The notes under the pieces: model-generated
Told to the model about the DNA's origin: nothing
Seen by the model: the letters and a program-made list of their open reading frames with translations, nothing else
The model's database searches: none
Program-made: the position numbers and the translations under genes
In this document: positions 1-5,375 of the stretch, one piece after another
Layout of the letters: each line of letters begins with the position of its first letter
How positions within the stretch are numbered: the first letter of the stretch is position 1
Source: Candidatus Dojkabacteria bacterium UBA3081
GTDB taxonomy: Bacteria > Patescibacteriota > Dojkabacteria > SC72
Length of the DNA: 5,957 nucleotides
Direction: 5' to 3'
Assembly: GCA_002366615.1 (NCBI GenBank)
Contig: DFBL01000042.1
Location: 1-5,957 of the forward strand

Positions 1-405
1 ATGTACGATAAGGTAAAAGAAAAATTACTCTTAATAGTAAAAGATGAAAATATTGCACAAGAGCTACTTGAGTTACTCACACAAGATGTATATGACAAAC
101 TGTTTTTAGATCTTTCCAAAGTAGTAACAGAAGTTGAGATTAAACAGTATGAGAATAGAATAAAAGAGGCAAAATCTATAGAGCATGCAAAAACTATAAT
201 TGATGAAATCGCTTATACAATATACGGGGCAAATGCTGAAAATGAACTCCTGAAAGAATATGCCAGACTAATTTCAGAGTTAGAAAATGATTTAAACAAT
301 GCATTTAACTTAATCCAGAAAGCCAAACAGGGAGATACCCAAGCACAACAGTTATTACAAGATACAAAACAATCAAACCTATACCAACAAGTATCTCAGA
401 ATTAA
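1..405 (+). CDS. Small helical protein of unknown function (may be 5' truncated)
   Basis: The open frame begins with ATG at the first base of the window and ends in two in-frame stops in a row, TAA then TAG (403-408). No upstream sequence is visible, so neither a ribosome binding site nor an earlier start can be judged, and the true N-terminus may lie outside. The 134 residues are rich in Leu, Glu, Lys, Asn and Gln and look almost wholly alpha-helical, with a glutamine-rich tail (about residues 109-133). There is no signal peptide, membrane segment, cysteine cluster or nucleotide-binding motif. It is the only plus-strand gene and converges on the recombinase gene with a 32-bp gap and no strong terminator hairpin. 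I do not recognise the family. It vaguely resembles small helical DUF proteins common in Patescibacteria, but I cannot support a specific name. Confidence 0.72.
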   Translation: MYDKVKEKLLLIVKDENIAQELLELLTQDVYDKLFLDLSKVVTEVEIKQYENRIKEAKSIEHAKTIIDEIAYTIYGANAENELLKEYARLISELENDLNNAFNLIQKAKQGDTQAQQLLQDTKQSNLYQQVSQN

Positions 406-437
406 TAGATATTTATCCTCTTTTAAAATTATTATCA

Positions 438-1856
438 CTATTTCAGTGGGTGATTCTTTCTAACTGCCTCTTCAGCAAATTTCTCACTCGCATGCACATA
501 CTTGGTAGTTGTATCTAAACTCTCATGACCAAGCAGAACCTGCAGGGCAATTGCACTAGCACCTTGCTCTGCCATATATGTAGCAAACCCATGCCTTAAA
601 CTATGTGCTGATGTAGGAATCTGTATTCCAATTCTTTTTCTGTAATCAGCTATTTTTTCTTGGAAATAGTTAGTTGATAATCTACAATCTTCCTTTTTAC
701 TAGAAATACCAACAAAGGGTATGAATAGGGCAGGGGAGTCGAACTTTTTTAAAAAGTCACTTTTTCGATAATCCTCTATCAATTTAATATACTTCCTATT
801 TTCAGAATCAAAAACTTCTAAATTTAAACCCTTAGAAATTGGTTTTCCATCATTTGTTTCACGTTGTTTCACGCCCTCCGTTGTAATTCCTAAATCAGAA
901 AACAATTTATCAAAGCTAACAGGTTGCTCATCCTTCCTTTTTTCTGTAAAAGCATACTCTAACCTTAATTTAAGGTATTTATTAAGCCATCCTAAAGACC
1001 TTGAGGTCATAAAAACAGCTCTCTCTTTATTGCCTTTTCCCTTTATATATAGCTTCCCTTGCACATTTAATTGATCTAGATTTAAGCCAATAAGCTCTGA
1101 AATACGCATACCAGTAGCAAAAAGCATCTCTAACATACACCTATTTCTTAATGCAATCCTCTCATCTTTTTCAAATTCTATTGGAGACTCTATTAATTTA
1201 ACCAAATCCTCAAAAGAAGCAACCTTTTTAACCTTCTTTTTTGTTTTAATCATTTTTATACAATCCGGTGGTATGGGAATATCCAAATCAAACTCGATTC
1301 TAAATTTCAAATACGATCTTAAAGCAGACAACATTCGATTTATACTTCGAGCAGATAAACCATTCTGACTTCGAGCTCGAGAATTGAGAGGCTTTTTTAA
1401 AATTCCAAGTGAACCGTACACCTTACCATACACCTCAGATAGAAAATCGTCCTTATATATGTCTGTGACGTGATTCGAGTCCTGGACTGTATTCCCGATG
1501 TCTTTATTAGGTGTAACCATAGCTCCATCTTTTTTCAAACCCCTTTCTGGACCTCTAAGAGCTTCATCTTTCCCTTTTGTTGTAGGTAAAGTCTTTTCTA
1601 TCCATTTTGCCCTTATTTTATCCAAATCTTTCAAATGATTACCACTTGTTAGATATCCTTTGTAATTTGAAACATCTAACTTAGAAAGCTTACTAAACTT
1701 TATATTATTAAAATACAAGTACACACTAAATATTGATAGATCTCTAGCATAGCTAATAATCGTTTTAAAACTGTATCCGTTGTTTTGAAGATTTAGTAAA
1801 TACATATTCTGATCAGGGAGCTTAGGAACATTGTCTAAAAGATATGGCTTCTTCAT
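438..1856 (-). CDS. Tyrosine site-specific recombinase, XerC/XerD type, with two large insertions
   Basis: This cytoplasmic enzyme cuts and rejoins DNA through a 3'-phosphotyrosine intermediate. The catalytic set is complete: R251 (in ATGMRISEL), K274 (in KGKGNKER), H418 and R421 (in HSLRHGFA), H444 (in LLGHESLDTT) and nucleophile Y453 (in TTKYVHAS). The N-terminal core-binding domain is split: helices at about residues 17-70 and again at about 167-186. It is 472 aa, while XerC and XerD are about 300. One insertion of roughly 90 residues (about 75-165) interrupts the core-binding domain, and another of roughly 70 (about 300-375) lies between the catalytic Lys and the HxxR motif. The frame is unbroken, so these look like lineage-specific elaborations. 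The spacing K274-H418 is 144 residues, against 72 in E. coli XerD. The start at 1856 has no Shine-Dalgarno sequence; Met18 (codon starting at 1805) is an alternative. It could be the resident dif recombinase or an integrase; the absence of phage or transposon genes nearby favours the former. XerC and XerD cannot be told apart here. Confidence 0.93.
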   Translation of the reverse strand: MKKPYLLDNVPKLPDQNMYLLNLQNNGYSFKTIISYARDLSIFSVYLYFNNIKFSKLSKLDVSNYKGYLTSGNHLKDLDKIRAKWIEKTLPTTKGKDEALRGPERGLKKDGAMVTPNKDIGNTVQDSNHVTDIYKDDFLSEVYGKVYGSLGILKKPLNSRARSQNGLSARSINRMLSALRSYLKFRIEFDLDIPIPPDCIKMIKTKKKVKKVASFEDLVKLIESPIEFEKDERIALRNRCMLEMLFATGMRISELIGLNLDQLNVQGKLYIKGKGNKERAVFMTSRSLGWLNKYLKLRLEYAFTEKRKDEQPVSFDKLFSDLGITTEGVKQRETNDGKPISKGLNLEVFDSENRKYIKLIEDYRKSDFLKKFDSPALFIPFVGISSKKEDCRLSTNYFQEKIADYRKRIGIQIPTSAHSLRHGFATYMAEQGASAIALQVLLGHESLDTTTKYVHASEKFAEEAVRKNHPLK

Positions 1857-1890
1857 ATGTATATATTACTATAAAAAAAATAAATCAAAG

Positions 1891-1902
1891 TAGGGGACCC
1901 TA
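1891..1902. promoter_or_regulatory. 12-bp palindrome upstream of the recombinase start, possible operator
   Basis: The sequence TAGGGGACCCTA has perfect 5-bp arms (TAGGG and CCCTA) around a GA centre. It lies 35-46 bp upstream of the recombinase start codon, which is where a regulator could block or recruit polymerase. The palindrome itself is seen directly; the operator role is inferred. On the minus strand it is followed by a T-rich run (complement of 1873-1885), so a weak terminator or attenuator is an alternative reading, but the loop is too small for a good RNA hairpin. Confidence 0.35.
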
Positions 1903-2034
1903 AAATTTTCTCAAGGACAGAAAAAGAAAAAATAGGGGAAATATATAAAAAGAAAAGAATTAAAATAAGTTCTATCATTAATCTATTTAATTTCTATTAA
2001 TAAAAATATAATCTAAGAGCTACCCCTAAGGCCT

Positions 2035-2060
2035 ATCCATATGCCACCGCATATAAGGAT
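2035..2060. repeat. Interrupted hairpin, 10-bp stem with a 2-nt bulge
   Basis: Left arm ATCC (2035-2038) plus ATATGC (2039-2044) pairs with GCATAT (2049-2054) and GGAT (2057-2060). The loop is CACC, and an AA bulge sits at 2055-2056. It occupies the G+C-richer patch in the middle of the long intergenic region. The symmetry is perfect apart from the bulge, so it could form either a DNA cruciform or an RNA stem in a leader or small transcript. There is no T-run immediately beside it on either strand, so it does not look like a rho-independent terminator. Confidence 0.5.
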
Positions 2061-2071
2061 GATTATACTCG

Positions 2072-2096
2072 GTTATATATTACAGAAAATCATAAC
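2072..2096. repeat. Interrupted inverted repeat with 6-bp spacer, dif-like layout
   Basis: Left arm GTTATATATT (2072-2081) and right arm AATCATAAC (2088-2096) face each other across the 6-bp spacer ACAGAA. The outer five bases (GTTAT/ATAAC) and the inner three (ATT/AAT) are perfectly complementary, with one small asymmetry between them. Tyrosine recombinases such as XerC/D bind imperfect inverted arms of about 11 bp around a 6-8-bp exchange region, so the architecture is suggestive. The arms do not match the classical dif consensus beyond general A+T character, so the functional call is weak. Confidence 0.3.
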
Positions 2097-2215
2097 ATAT
2101 TGCAACATAGGGGATAGTACTTAGCACTTCTATCATATACACATATCTACACATTTGAATTACTTTTTTATTTCCCACTTTTATTCTCTTTATACCTATT
2201 ATTATTAGCAGTTAC

Positions 2216-2224
2216 TTATCCACA
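2216..2224 (+). promoter_or_regulatory. Perfect consensus DnaA-box 9-mer
   Basis: TTATCCACA is the exact high-affinity DnaA-box consensus, and I found it nowhere else in the window. A one-mismatch copy (ATATACACA, 2135-2143) and a two-mismatch copy (ATATCTACA, 2143-2151) lie upstream in the same orientation. An ATT-triplet run at about 2198-2207 lies just left of the box, and the direct repeats begin 8 bp to its right. A single perfect box can arise by chance or serve transcription control, so an origin is not established. Confidence 0.4.
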
Positions 2225-2232
2225 TTGATATT

Positions 2233-2274
2233 ACTATAGGATATGTGAAACTATAGGCTATTTACAACTATGGG
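2233..2274 (+). repeat. Three 8-bp direct repeats at exact 17-bp spacing, iteron-like
   Basis: ACTATAGG occurs at 2233-2240 and 2250-2257, and ACTATGGG at 2267-2274, so the period is exactly 17 bp. The first two 17-bp units agree at 13 of 17 positions; the third agrees only in its first eight bases. Regularly phased repeats beside a DnaA box are typical of initiator or regulator binding arrays. The array ends 27 bp from the stop of the membrane-protein gene, so it could equally be part of that transcript's 3' end. Confidence 0.45.
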
Positions 2275-2301
2275 TCCTACCCCCCTACTTTCTAAGAGAT
2301 A

Positions 2302-3126
2302 CTACAAAACGTTTAAAAAAAGATTGAGAAAAACAACAGCTATTAATGCAATAATATACAGTATCATTTCCCAAATATCATTCATCTTATTTCCCCTTAT
2401 ATTAGCCACTCCTATCCCAACAAAGTACCCTACCGTTGGAGATAGTGCTGAAAGCTCATGTAGGACTCCAGATAGAAATGAAGAGAGAAAAAGTAATGAA
2501 ACTAATACAGACACAAGAAGAGTTTTTCTCTTAAGTAGAAAACCTTTAAACCCAAGATTTTTAAGATGTATGTAGGAAAGAAATATTGAAACAGCAAATA
2601 TTAGTGGTATGAGTAAAAAGAAAGGAAGTTGTAAAGCTAAAAGACTAAAAGTAAGAAAGAACACCGTAAGAGTAGAAACAATGTATGAAGTAGTTCTACC
2701 AACATGAACTAAAGGAATACCTTTATACAAATTAACATTAAAAACATTAGACATCAAAAAAGATACATATGTTCCTGCAAATACTAAGATAACAAGGATA
2801 AGGAGAAGAACACCCTCATAAATACGACTAAACTTTTGAGCAAAGAAAAGCTGAATAAAGAGATACTCTGACATAACAAAGAGTGCACTATGCAAAAGAA
2901 AAGGTAAAGATTTGATCTTTACTTCAAAATTAAAAGCCCATACTATACCAACAAAAGAAATGACAAAATATATTATTGCTGTAATTATAGTCCTAGTTAC
3001 AGTTGGATCTCCCTGTCTAATAATAGTCTGTACAAAAATAGACAAAGCTACTAGAAAAGATAGGGCAATTAACTTCCCTCTTTTAACAGAATCCTCACTT
3101 GTGTTTGCCATATTCTCTACAGACAT
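2302..3126 (-). CDS. Polytopic membrane protein of unknown function
   Basis: The 274-residue protein has a short polar N-terminus (about 1-17) followed by roughly eight hydrophobic segments, near residues 18-37, 45-66, 74-95, 103-126, 146-167, 168-187, 202-223 and 252-273. It is therefore an integral inner-membrane protein without a cleavable signal peptide. Basic stretches (VKIKS at 69-73, LKRK at 198-201) probably mark cytoplasmic loops. No transporter, protease or transferase motif is recognisable. As drawn, ATG at 3126 overlaps the last 10 bases of ruvB, preceded by AAGAAG only one base away. Met6 (codon 3111-3109) is an attractive alternative: a better-spaced purine run (AGAG) precedes it and the overlap with ruvB disappears. 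It is the last gene of the ruv cluster, so it is probably co-transcribed with ruvAB, but a functional link is unproven. Confidence 0.85.
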   Translation of the reverse strand: MSVENMANTSEDSVKRGKLIALSFLVALSIFVQTIIRQGDPTVTRTIITAIIYFVISFVGIVWAFNFEVKIKSLPFLLHSALFVMSEYLFIQLFFAQKFSRIYEGVLLLILVILVFAGTYVSFLMSNVFNVNLYKGIPLVHVGRTTSYIVSTLTVFFLTFSLLALQLPFFLLIPLIFAVSIFLSYIHLKNLGFKGFLLKRKTLLVSVLVSLLFLSSFLSGVLHELSALSPTVGYFVGIGVANIRGNKMNDIWEMILYIIALIAVVFLNLFLNVL

Positions 3127-4154
3127 ACTTCTTGAACATATTTTATACCTTTTGGAGTCAAAACCCTACCCCTAGAGGTTCTCTTTAAAAGCCCACACTT
3201 CATAAGATAGGGTTCATATACATCTAAAAGTGTTGACACATCCTCTGATAAACTAGCAGCTAAAGTAGATGCCCCTACTGGACCTCCACTAAAGTTATTA
3301 AATAACACAGTCAAGATTTCTCTATCTATTGACTCCAACCCTATCTCATCAATACCCAATATATCCATAGTCTTTGATACAACATCTGTATTAATCTCTT
3401 TTAAATTGTTGCTCTGAGAATAATCCCTTACCCTTCTTAACAGCCTTAACCCTACTCTAGCAGTACCCCTTGAACCAATAGAGATTGTCTTTAATGCCTT
3501 GTCATCAATATTAATACTCCAAAGATTACAAGCTCTTCTTAAAATCTCAATCATATCTTCATCCTCAAAAAAATCTAACCTCTGTATTAGACCAAACCTG
3601 TCTCTCATAGGAGAGCTAATCTTTCCAATCTGAGTAGTAGCACCTATTAATGTGAACGGCTCTAAGCTTAATCTAATAGTCTTTGCAGAGGGTCCCTTCC
3701 CCATTACAATATCTAATGCCCTATCTTCCATAGCCGGGTACAAAATTTCCTCAACTACTCTTGATAGTCTGTGTATTTCATCTATAAAAAGAACATCATT
3801 CTTCTTTAAATTTGTAAGTATAGCTGCCAAATCCCCCTGTCTTTCAATAGCTGGACCTGAGGTTATCCTAATTGAACTCCCTATCTCATTTGCAATAGCT
3901 AAAGCAAATGTAGTCTTACCTAAACCTGGAGGCCCATAGAAAAGGATATGATCCATAACCTCTGCTCTTTTACGAGCAGAATCTATCATCATCTTAATAG
4001 CCTTCTTCTCTCTTCTTCTACCAATCATCTCATCAATTCTAGAAGGTCTAATCTTTTGCTCAGCCTTTTCAAAATCTCCATTACTTACAACAACATTACT
4101 CTTCTTTGTATCAATTTTTTTTCCTTTGTTTTTTTCTTTGCTAGATTCAATCAT
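3117..4154 (-). CDS. ruvB: Holliday junction branch-migration ATPase RuvB
   Basis: RuvB is the AAA+ motor that forms hexameric rings on DNA and, with RuvA, drives Holliday-junction branch migration in recombinational repair. Residues visible: Walker A GPPGLGKT (74-81), Walker B and DEIH (FIDEIHRL, 123-130), sensor 1 GATT (171-174), arginine finger R186 in RDRF (equivalent to E. coli R174), and the sensor 2 region RGTAR (229-233). A C-terminal winged-helix domain includes FSGGPVG and ends near TSRGRVLTPKG. The length of 345 aa is normal. A Lys-rich N-terminal extension of about 26 residues precedes the conserved region. Two signature positions differ from the usual form: GATTQ instead of GATTR, and GTAR instead of GTPR. 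Its ATG directly follows the ruvA TAG with no gap, which implies coupled translation. The identification is secure. Confidence 0.98.
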   Translation of the reverse strand: MIESSKEKNKGKKIDTKKSNVVVSNGDFEKAEQKIRPSRIDEMIGRRREKKAIKMMIDSARKRAEVMDHILFYGPPGLGKTTFALAIANEIGSSIRITSGPAIERQGDLAAILTNLKKNDVLFIDEIHRLSRVVEEILYPAMEDRALDIVMGKGPSAKTIRLSLEPFTLIGATTQIGKISSPMRDRFGLIQRLDFFEDEDMIEILRRACNLWSINIDDKALKTISIGSRGTARVGLRLLRRVRDYSQSNNLKEINTDVVSKTMDILGIDEIGLESIDREILTVLFNNFSGGPVGASTLAASLSEDVSTLLDVYEPYLMKCGLLKRTSRGRVLTPKGIKYVQEVCL

Positions 4155-4739
4155 CTATTCACTCAATACTTTCTTAATTAATGTCTCAATATCATAATCC
4201 TTTTTCTTCAGTATCACTTCAGCACTCTCTACCCTATCCTTTAGCTCACTACCTTTAAAACCTAATGAGCTAAGAGCATCTTTTAACTCCTTTAATCGTA
4301 CATCTCTTTTACTTTCTATTCCCTCCTTCTCAAAGTCTATCCTACCTCTAAGTTCTAGTATAACTTTTTGAGCACCCTTAAGACCCAAACCAGAAACCTT
4401 TTTAAGCAGATTAGCATCTCCATCTAATACAATCTCCTTTACTCTCTTCATAGAGTAAGTAGAAAGTATAGAAAGTGCAGATTTAGGCCCTATCCCTGAT
4501 ACATTGAGTAACTCTTCAAAGAAGTCTCTCTCCTCTTCACTAGGAAAACCATATAGCATCTGACTATCTTCCCTTACCTGAAAACTTGTATATATAGATA
4601 TATTGGTATCCTTTGTAGGAAATTTAAATTGAGAGGTAACAAACACTCTATACCCTACCCCACAAGATGTAAGAATATCTACATAGCTACTCTTTCCTAG
4701 ATTGCTTTTTAGTATTTTACCTGATATGTATGAAATCAT
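4155..4739 (-). CDS. ruvA: Holliday junction DNA helicase subunit RuvA
   Basis: RuvA binds the four-way junction as a tetramer or octamer and loads RuvB. The order of domains is standard in 194 residues: an N-terminal OB fold (about 1-65, with CGVGYRV), two helix-hairpin-helix motifs (VSGIGPKSA near 80-88 and VSGLGLKGA near 115-123), and a C-terminal helical RuvB-binding domain (about 147-194). E57 and D58 in VREDSQMLYGF match the acidic pin residues E55 and D56 of E. coli RuvA. The second hairpin reads GLGLKGA, where GIGKKTA is usual. The gene follows the 192-aa unknown gene after 33 bp and abuts ruvB. The start is ATG preceded by GTAAAG, a weak ribosome binding site. A TATAAT at 4746-4751 is too close to the start and lacks a good -35 element to be called a promoter. 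Confidence 0.97.
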   Translation of the reverse strand: MISYISGKILKSNLGKSSYVDILTSCGVGYRVFVTSQFKFPTKDTNISIYTSFQVREDSQMLYGFPSEEERDFFEELLNVSGIGPKSALSILSTYSMKRVKEIVLDGDANLLKKVSGLGLKGAQKVILELRGRIDFEKEGIESKRDVRLKELKDALSSLGFKGSELKDRVESAEVILKKKDYDIETLIKKVLSE

Positions 4740-4772
4740 CTTTACATTATACAGGATATCAGAAACTCTTGA

Positions 4773-5351
4773 TTACTTTTTACTCTCCTCTGCTCTTTTT
4801 ATTAGTCTGTATAGTTCTGAGGAGTTCCTAAATCTAAACGTTGAAGCATATGTCATAAATGTGGGACACGTTTGACCAATTAAGAAGATTCTCGTGAACT
4901 CAGCCGGGCTTAAAGAGCCTTCAGAAAGACTTTTATACCATTTCTCTATCTTTCTCTTATACTTCCCCTCATATCTACTTCTGTATTGAAGGAGCTGGGT
5001 AGGATAAAGAGTATCGAAAGCTTCTGCAACCATCCTTCCTACATGGTACGCATTTCTCTCACCTACACGTACAACCTCATCTGGGAGACCAAAATATTTT
5101 AAGTAAAAGAATCCATAATGATCAGAGACATCAGCATTAGGTGAATTAGAAGGTATGACTTTTATATCTTCAATGTCCATCTCAATTAACTTCTGTGCTA
5201 TTTCTCTCTCTGTAAGATTCTCGTTGTCTAAATTCTCAAGCGTTGCTTTAGTTGCGTGGGTTCTTTCCATATACTCAGAAATCCAATCCTTCATTCTACT
5301 TTGTGGATCTCCCATATCGGAAACTTCTAATAATCTCTCTGGGCTTACCAT
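4773..5351 (-). CDS. Conserved-looking 192-aa protein of unknown function upstream of ruvA
   Basis: I do not recognise the family. The protein is soluble in character, without a signal peptide or membrane segment. Its N-terminal third is acidic and helical (about 1-65). A central part, FFYLKYFGLPDEVVRVGERN (81-100), looks structured. A strongly basic, aromatic stretch follows (about 122-140, with YRSRY, KYKRK and EKWYK) that could bind nucleic acid. The C-terminus ends in RLIKRAEESKK. It has a single cysteine (C162, in GQTCPTF) and no catalytic motif. It is not RuvC: it lacks the acidic active-site pattern. It sits 24 bp downstream of the 190-aa gene and 33 bp upstream of ruvA, so it probably belongs to the same operon. 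No Shine-Dalgarno precedes the ATG (the upstream 20 bases are almost all A and T). Met13 or Met20 are possible later starts. Confidence 0.82.
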   Translation of the reverse strand: MVSPERLLEVSDMGDPQSRMKDWISEYMERTHATKATLENLDNENLTEREIAQKLIEMDIEDIKVIPSNSPNADVSDHYGFFYLKYFGLPDEVVRVGERNAYHVGRMVAEAFDTLYPTQLLQYRSRYEGKYKRKIEKWYKSLSEGSLSPAEFTRIFLIGQTCPTFMTYASTFRFRNSSELYRLIKRAEESKK

Positions 5352-5375
5352 ATTAAAAAATGAAATAAAATTAAA

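Larger units (their letters stand above)
1857..2301. other. 445-bp intergenic region dense in short repeats, no credible gene
   Basis: The region lies between the start of the recombinase gene and the stop of the membrane-protein gene, both on the minus strand, in a window where other gaps are at most 33 bp. It is strongly A+T-rich (especially about 1940-2010) except for a G+C-richer patch at about 2018-2072. It holds a 12-bp palindrome (1891-1902), TAGGGG motifs at 1891, 1933 and 2108 plus an inverted copy at 2023-2028, a hairpin (2035-2060), an interrupted inverted repeat (2072-2096), a perfect DnaA-box 9-mer (2216-2224) and three 17-bp-spaced repeats (2233-2274). I see no tRNA, and no hallmark of RNase P RNA, tmRNA or SRP RNA. 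The recombinase promoter must lie here unless the gene is read from upstream. Confidence 0.85.

Noticed and set aside
434..454. Short inverted repeat ATCAC / GTGAT at the convergent gene ends
   Set aside because: The stem is only 5 bp with an 11-base loop, it overlaps the recombinase stop region, and it has no T-run. Too weak to call a terminator.
1860..1888. TTGATT and TATATA with 17-bp spacing (minus strand) as the recombinase promoter
   Set aside because: The -10 element would lie 3 bp from the ATG, so transcription would begin inside the gene. It would only make sense if translation began at Met18; not called.
1860..2083. 10-bp direct repeat TATATATTAC (1860-1869 and 2074-2083)
   Set aside because: It is composed almost only of A and T, so two copies in this region are unremarkable.
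2272..2282. GGGT-CCT-ACCC stem as a terminator for the ruv cluster
   Set aside because: The stem is 4 bp and there is no T-run after it on the minus strand. No convincing rho-independent terminator was found after the membrane-protein gene.
1857..2301. CRISPR array or tRNA/RNase P/tmRNA gene in the gap
   Set aside because: There are no repeat-spacer units, no cloverleaf with a TTCRA arm, and none of the conserved core segments of these RNAs.
2270..2575. Plus-strand open frame of 101 codons
   Set aside because: It runs antisense to the end of the membrane-protein gene, has no ribosome binding site, and its product is low in family-like features. The minus-strand frame has clear transmembrane periodicity, so this one is a shadow.
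2912..4181. Plus-strand open frames opposite the membrane protein, ruvB and ruvA
   Set aside because: They lie antisense to secure genes, and their hydrophobic or Ser/Leu-rich composition is what complement reading of these genes produces.
4746..4774. TATAAT upstream of ruvA as a promoter
   Set aside because: The hexamer is 7 bp from the start codon and no TTGACA-like element lies 16-18 bp upstream. Such a match is easy to find by chance in A+T-rich DNA.
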